Source of the DNA: Apostichopus parvimensis
Taxonomy: Eukaryota; Echinodermata; Holothuroidea; Aspidochirotida; Stichopodidae
DNA length: 30,371 nt
Direction of reading: 5' to 3'
Assembly (NCBI GenBank): GCA_000934455.1
Contig: KN889459.1
Coordinates: forward strand, 1 to 30,371
The notes under the pieces are model-generated. The model had not been told where the DNA came from, made no database searches, and saw only the letters and a list, made by a program, of their open reading frames with translations. Positions 21,501 through 27,500 of the stretch are shown here, one piece after another. Every line of letters starts with the position of its first letter. Positions within the stretch are counted from its first letter, which is position 1. The translations under genes and the position numbers were made by a program.

Positions 21501-24500
21501 TTAATCGGACTGCGTAATGACCGAAAGAACAGACAATCTTTAAAGGCTCAGCATACTATAATATAAGTGCTGGAAGTTTTTGAAATTACTTCCCCTGCCC
21601 CCTGGAAGTTCTGACCATCAAAATTTATTCCCAGACATGGGGTGGGGGTGTTCACTGTTTAAGATAAAATGCCTCAGCTAAGGAAAAACTTCATAAGATA
21701 TGGAGACAAACATCTGTTGAAGTTAAAGCACAACTGGCTGATATTGTTTGACTCGGGCATACTTGGGGACCGATGCCGATGAACTTTGCAAAACTCAGAA
21801 ACTAAACCCTGCCCTCTTCTATAATTAAAACTGTATTTACTTCAGAACATTTGAAATATTGCTTTTTCCTATGTATTTAGGTTTGAATATTTTTATTCTT
21901 TCGTCTATGCATTTTTTTAGGGATGATTGAATACTTTGCCTATGTGTTTTAATATTTGTATTTTACTTATGATTAATGCAATTGCCTATGTATTTACCTA
22001 TGAATAGTTTTAATACATTTGCCAATGTATTTAATATGAACTTATGATTTTAATATTTTGTCTAGATGTTTATCAATATTTTTATTTACTGATGAATTTT
22101 TTCTTTTTAAAAATTGGCCTATGTATTTGCTATAAATTATTTTAATATATTTGCCTAAGCATTTAATTGTGAATGTTTTCATACTTTGGCCTATGTCTAT
22201 ACTATTTTAATATTTTGCATATATGTAAATAATTAAATATATTTTAAATAATTTTTACATATGTTTCGCTTTCTGTCAGGAAAAGCCAGAACTTTACCTT
22301 GATCCATCAAAGTCCTTCATCGTCCAGATCAAAGCCGCAGAAATCAACTCGTCTAACGCGTACAAGACCGGTTGTACGTTGCGGTTTCCTCGCCTGGAGA
22401 AGGTCCGCGACGATAAAGAGTGGCACCAGTGCATGACCACAGACGAACTGGACAACCTCAGAGAGGTGAGAATATCAGAGCCCCCCTCCCCTCCCCCCCA
22501 AGAAAAAGAGAAGAAATCAGAGTGTATTGAAATGAAAGTTGGATTTTAAAATGATTCCAAACTTCAGGGACAGAGTTGTATGGTGTGATATTCTATGTTC
22601 TATGTTCTGCTTTAAGATAATGAATAAGATAAATAAGATGTAAAAGATGAATAAGATGAAAAGAAGTTAAATAAGATAATGATTAAGATAATGATTATTG
22701 GAGACAGGAAGGAAGGCAATGATTGGTTCTTTTTCAGATGTGATAATTGATGCAACCCATGTTTCAGTCGCGTAGCGAGGAATTTGCCAAGGGAGGGGCG
22801 AAACTGTAGGCAAACTATCAGAGCCGTAGATACGGCATTGCAAAATTGGCGCAAAGCGTACAAGAAAATTTTGGCTGAAAATGCCTCCCAGATCGCTGGA
22901 AATGGCACTTCCCAGGCCTTTTAAGTTGCATCTTAGCATTTTCTCCTTTGAAATTACTAGCGATATCATATCATAAAAACATACAAAAAAAATATGCTTA
23001 AGGGGGGGGGGGCGGCTGCTATGTTTGCCTGCTCACTCTTTGAAAACCCCAAAAAGGCAATTTATTATTAAATTTCAGATAGATCAGTCCTCCCCCCCAA
23101 ATAAAAAAACCCTCTCCTGTACTAGTTTGTTTGAAATTAAGTTGTAGATTCATCTACTGTGTAAGGTGCTAACCTGTAGCTGAAATGGAATTTTGACAGA
23201 CTTGACTCTATAACCACAATAAATATTTCATAATTTAGTCGGGAGTTATGTTCATAAATATGGATTCACCTACCCTATTCCTCCCAGGCATCACAAGGCA
23301 AACTTGCTGCCCGACATGCCGGGATGAATGACGACGGAGATGAAAGTCCAAAGAAGAAAAGGGTCGTATCCAGGGCCAACAGACCAGTTGCCGTGGCGGC
23401 ACGTTTCCGTGGCGTCGATTCGTCTGAAGTGCAGAAGGTATCGTCCTCTCCCGTTTATAAATTTTGATATGAGTTTGATTATAGATTTTGACATAGGTCT
23501 GTTCCTTAATAAGTGCTCTGTTAATTTTGGATGAAGTACTAAAGATTGTTTTCTTTTCCCTAGCATAAATATCATCAGAATATTTATTCCATATAGCAGC
23601 TAATTCCACCAGGAAATGTTAATTTAGTATTTACTGCAGTAAGTATTTAACAAAGTTGGTTTGCACTCATTACTGAGACTGCAGAACCCTATAATAATTC
23701 TTCCCACAAGACCCAAGTGACTTGAGCAATGGTTTCATGCGAAGTCAATGAAGATTTTACTCCTGATTCAGAAGGGTCAGCAGTCTTATAACAAATAATT
23801 ACATCACTCCAGATTCTTATTTGCAAAGTAGGCTAGGCCTAGTTACCTGTGTGATGTAAGTATGGTAGGTCTAAGCTAAATTTTTGGTGATTTTCTCAAA
23901 AGGCAACAAAGTTTCTCAAGAGTTTTTGCATTTGTCATGTTTAATTAATACCAAACAAACTTAACAAAGATAATTAATTTGTTGTTGAGAGAAATTATAC
24001 AGAAAACAACCAGGTTACTGAGCAGCTGAATATGTTTTTTTTGTGTATTAACCTCATCATTACTCACTGACTGTAGTCGCCTATTTTCGTTTTAGGTCTC
24101 AGAGATTCTTGCCGATAAAGAAATCTGTGTGGTCAACGGACCTCCCGGGAAGACCAAATCGGAGTTGGAGAAGATCGTGATCGAACTCGGAGGTCAGATC
24201 GTCCAAAATCCCGGTCAAGAAACCATCTGTGTCTTAGCTGACAAATTTAGTTTGAAGCTACGAAATGTTATCAAGTAAGAAATATACCTGTGAATGAGAG
24301 AGGTTCCTGGGCTTGATGTAGGGGGGGGGGGAGAGGGGGGCATGAGGGGGGAATGAGAGGACATTGAAATTGTCTGAACAAGTAATAACTTAGGATTGGA
24401 AAGGATAAAGTTGATAAAATATGTAAAGAATAGTACATCCTTTACCCTGTTTACCTCTAAGGTTACATCAAAAGAACGTTGGCAATCTCAAATATTTTCC

Positions 24501-27500
24501 CGGCACTATAACGTTTCAACTGAAAAGAAATAATAAAGTTGATTTTGCAATAAAAGTTCCTCTTCCTCATGAGGGGACATTGAAATTGTCTGAACAAGTA
24601 ATAATTTAGGATAAGAAAGGATAAGGTTGATAAAATATGTAACTGATAGTACTTCCATAACCCTGTTTACCTCTAAGGTTACATCAAAAGAAATGTTGGC
24701 AATCTCCAATATTTTCCCTGGCACTAAAACATTTTAACTTGCAAGAAATAATGAAGATGATTTTGCAATAAAAGTCACTCTTCATTTTGAACTCAATTGT
24801 GCTTAAAGACATCTTAAGGTATTATCAAGAAATCAGAAAACATAATAAACATCTGTAATCTCTTTCTTTGATTAATAAATCTTTGAACCTTGATTTTTCA
24901 TTTTGCAGGTCTGATGTTTATGATGTGGTAAAAGCCTCTTGGTTACTGGAATGCAAGGTGTGAATGTAAATCTGTTATTAAAACAATTTCATTTTTGACT
25001 CTACTGCTTAGTTTACAGCGCACTATTCATGTTGTCATGCTTTTAACTTGTTCTGATATGAAAACAACCTCTCCTTGAAAAAGACTCATGTTTGTCCAGA
25101 AAAATACATATCTGGAAATTGCATTCTATGAACAAAATTAAGTATTGATCTTTGCAAAATTTTACTATAAGAACAAATAAGAATCATAGCTAGTTATTTT
25201 ACTCATTGAAAAAGTGAATGCTTGACATATAGCTGATGCGATCCATAGATCCATAGATTGGTATTGCTCCCTAACCATTGGTATTCGCTACACTACACTA
25301 GACTCTACTTGACTAGCCTATGCTATGTTAGACTAGACTAGCCTATGCTACACTAGAATATACCAGATCAGACTTGACTATACTATGCTGGCCTATCCTA
25401 TGATAGACTACACTAGACTCTACTAGACTAGACTATGCTTGATGATGCTAGCCTAGTCGATGCAAGACTCTACTAGGCTAGCCTAGCCTATGCTAGACTA
25501 GAGTATGCTAGACTAAACTCGACTAGGCTATGCTAGCCTAAACTATGATAGACTAGACTTTACTAGACTAGACTATGCTAGACTAGACTGCCAGATGATG
25601 CGCAGCCTAGAGGATGTGAGACTCTACTAGGCTAGCCTATGCTAGACTAGAGTATGCTAGACTAAACTCTACTAGGCAACCAAACCTATGCTAGACTATG
25701 CTAGACCTGACTAGACTAATTCATTTAATATCAATTAATAGAAATGACCAAACGTATGTAAACTACTGAATAAATTTGTAAGAAACCAAGGCTTGACAAG
25801 TTTTATTAGTATGAAGGAGAGCTAAACTATCATAATAGCCATGCTGTAAAATTTGTAAAACTTGGTTTTTGTGACCTTCCAGTTCAAATATGGATTGGTT
25901 AGTTTATCCTATAATCCCCCCCCCCCCCATCAAATTTCTCATATCAAGACGCATCGCAATGTTGCAATAATGTTACTCTAATAAGCTAATTGTTCGCTGT
26001 TATTCTGTGATTTTTGTCCGCAGGAAAATGAGAGGTATATGCCATGGCTACCAGCTCACATGATACACACGTCCCCTGACACCAAGGCCAAATTTGCGGA
26101 GGACTTTGACCGGTACGGGGACAGTTTTACCCAAGATGTCGACACAGAGAAACTGAAAGAAGTATTCCAAAAAGTTGATGACTCAGGGGTAAGTTTGCTT
26201 TTTTTTCCAAGTAAAATTAAGAGAAGCTAGATTATAGCTATCTAAAAATGCAAGTTGAGGTTGTGAAGTCAAAATCTAAGTTATAAGGAGGTATATTTTT
26301 TTAGTTTGTGTTGTACAAAGAGGATTCACTAGCTTATGTATGTAATAATTTCTTCAAAGAAGTATTCAGTGTGTGCAATTTCCACTGGTAGGACTTCTCC
26401 TTTCAGTTGATAATTATGTATTTTTAGATCCTCCTGCAAGCAGGAACTCGCGAAGAAGCCTCATTGGCTTATCAAAGCCGCAAGCTGACTGAAGTCAGTC
26501 TCTTACATTCATAATTTACGTCCATGATTATGAATTGTCAATTGTCAACAACTCTGTAACTTTACGACATACATTAATCTTGGAGTGACTCGAACCGGGG
26601 ACCTTATGATTGGAAGGCACCGGCGTTAACCACTGAGCTAACACTCCCACACTTATATTTAAGGTTCAAAGCAACATGGTGTGATCCTATTTTACCAACA
26701 CAAACGTCATAATCTCACCAGCAAGGGAACCATTTATTATGATACAAACATGGGAAAAAAGGGTACTTTTCATTAATATCGAAAAAGGAGCACTTTAGTT
26801 TATAGAGAAATAGGAGCACTGTTTCTTTGCTTCCCTATGGTAAATTTGTTTCTCAAACAGAATAATGAAGAAGTGACTGCGGAAGCAATGGCCGAACTGG
26901 AGATGAAATACTTTCCCCAAGAATCGCCGCTGGGATTGTTCAGACTGTGTAAGGTCTACATGGATTCTTGTCTTGTTATCGGTGATCAGTCCACAGTAAG
27001 TCGTAACAATTTTTACATCCAGGTTTTCTTTGCAAAGATTTAAAATAATTCTGGGAAGGAAAAAGATTGGTGGATTTTTCGAGTTAGCATCTGATAGTCA
27101 CTTTATAGAAACTTTTTTGACATGAAGCAATATTTCTTATTTGCATTTAATATTTCAAATGTTTTCCTCTAAATTATGTAATATTTTGAAATGTTTATTT
27201 TATGGCAAAATAATTGATGAGAGCATAAACTCTTCTGGTCAGGTGGAAATGTTCATTGCTTGTTTTTTTTGATACAATTTTTTTTTAAATATTCCTGTAA
27301 AAATACTTTATTAGCATTGTATCAACAACAGAGCATGTACAGATAAAATGCAGTTGGTTACTATTTCCTCAATTTGTAATGTATTACGAACATGCGATAT
27401 TGAGACAGTCGTAGATGTGCTCAGAAAATAGTATCCGTTCTCAAGTGATACAGCTTGGATTACGGTTACCATATGTCCGTATTTTCCCGGATATGTTTCC

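Noticed and set aside
22612-22969. Two minus-strand open frames of about 100 codons in intron 18
   Set aside because: They overlap each other in different frames, include a simple-repeat stretch, and show no recognisable domain. Probably a dispersed repeat fragment.
23235-23609. Minus-strand open frames opposite LIG4 exon 19
   Set aside because: They are the antisense of a well-supported coding exon with no independent evidence.
26582-26647. Functional tRNA gene on the minus strand
   Set aside because: Only about 66 bases, the D-arm pairs poorly and the anticodon loop is not standard size. A SINE head explains it better.
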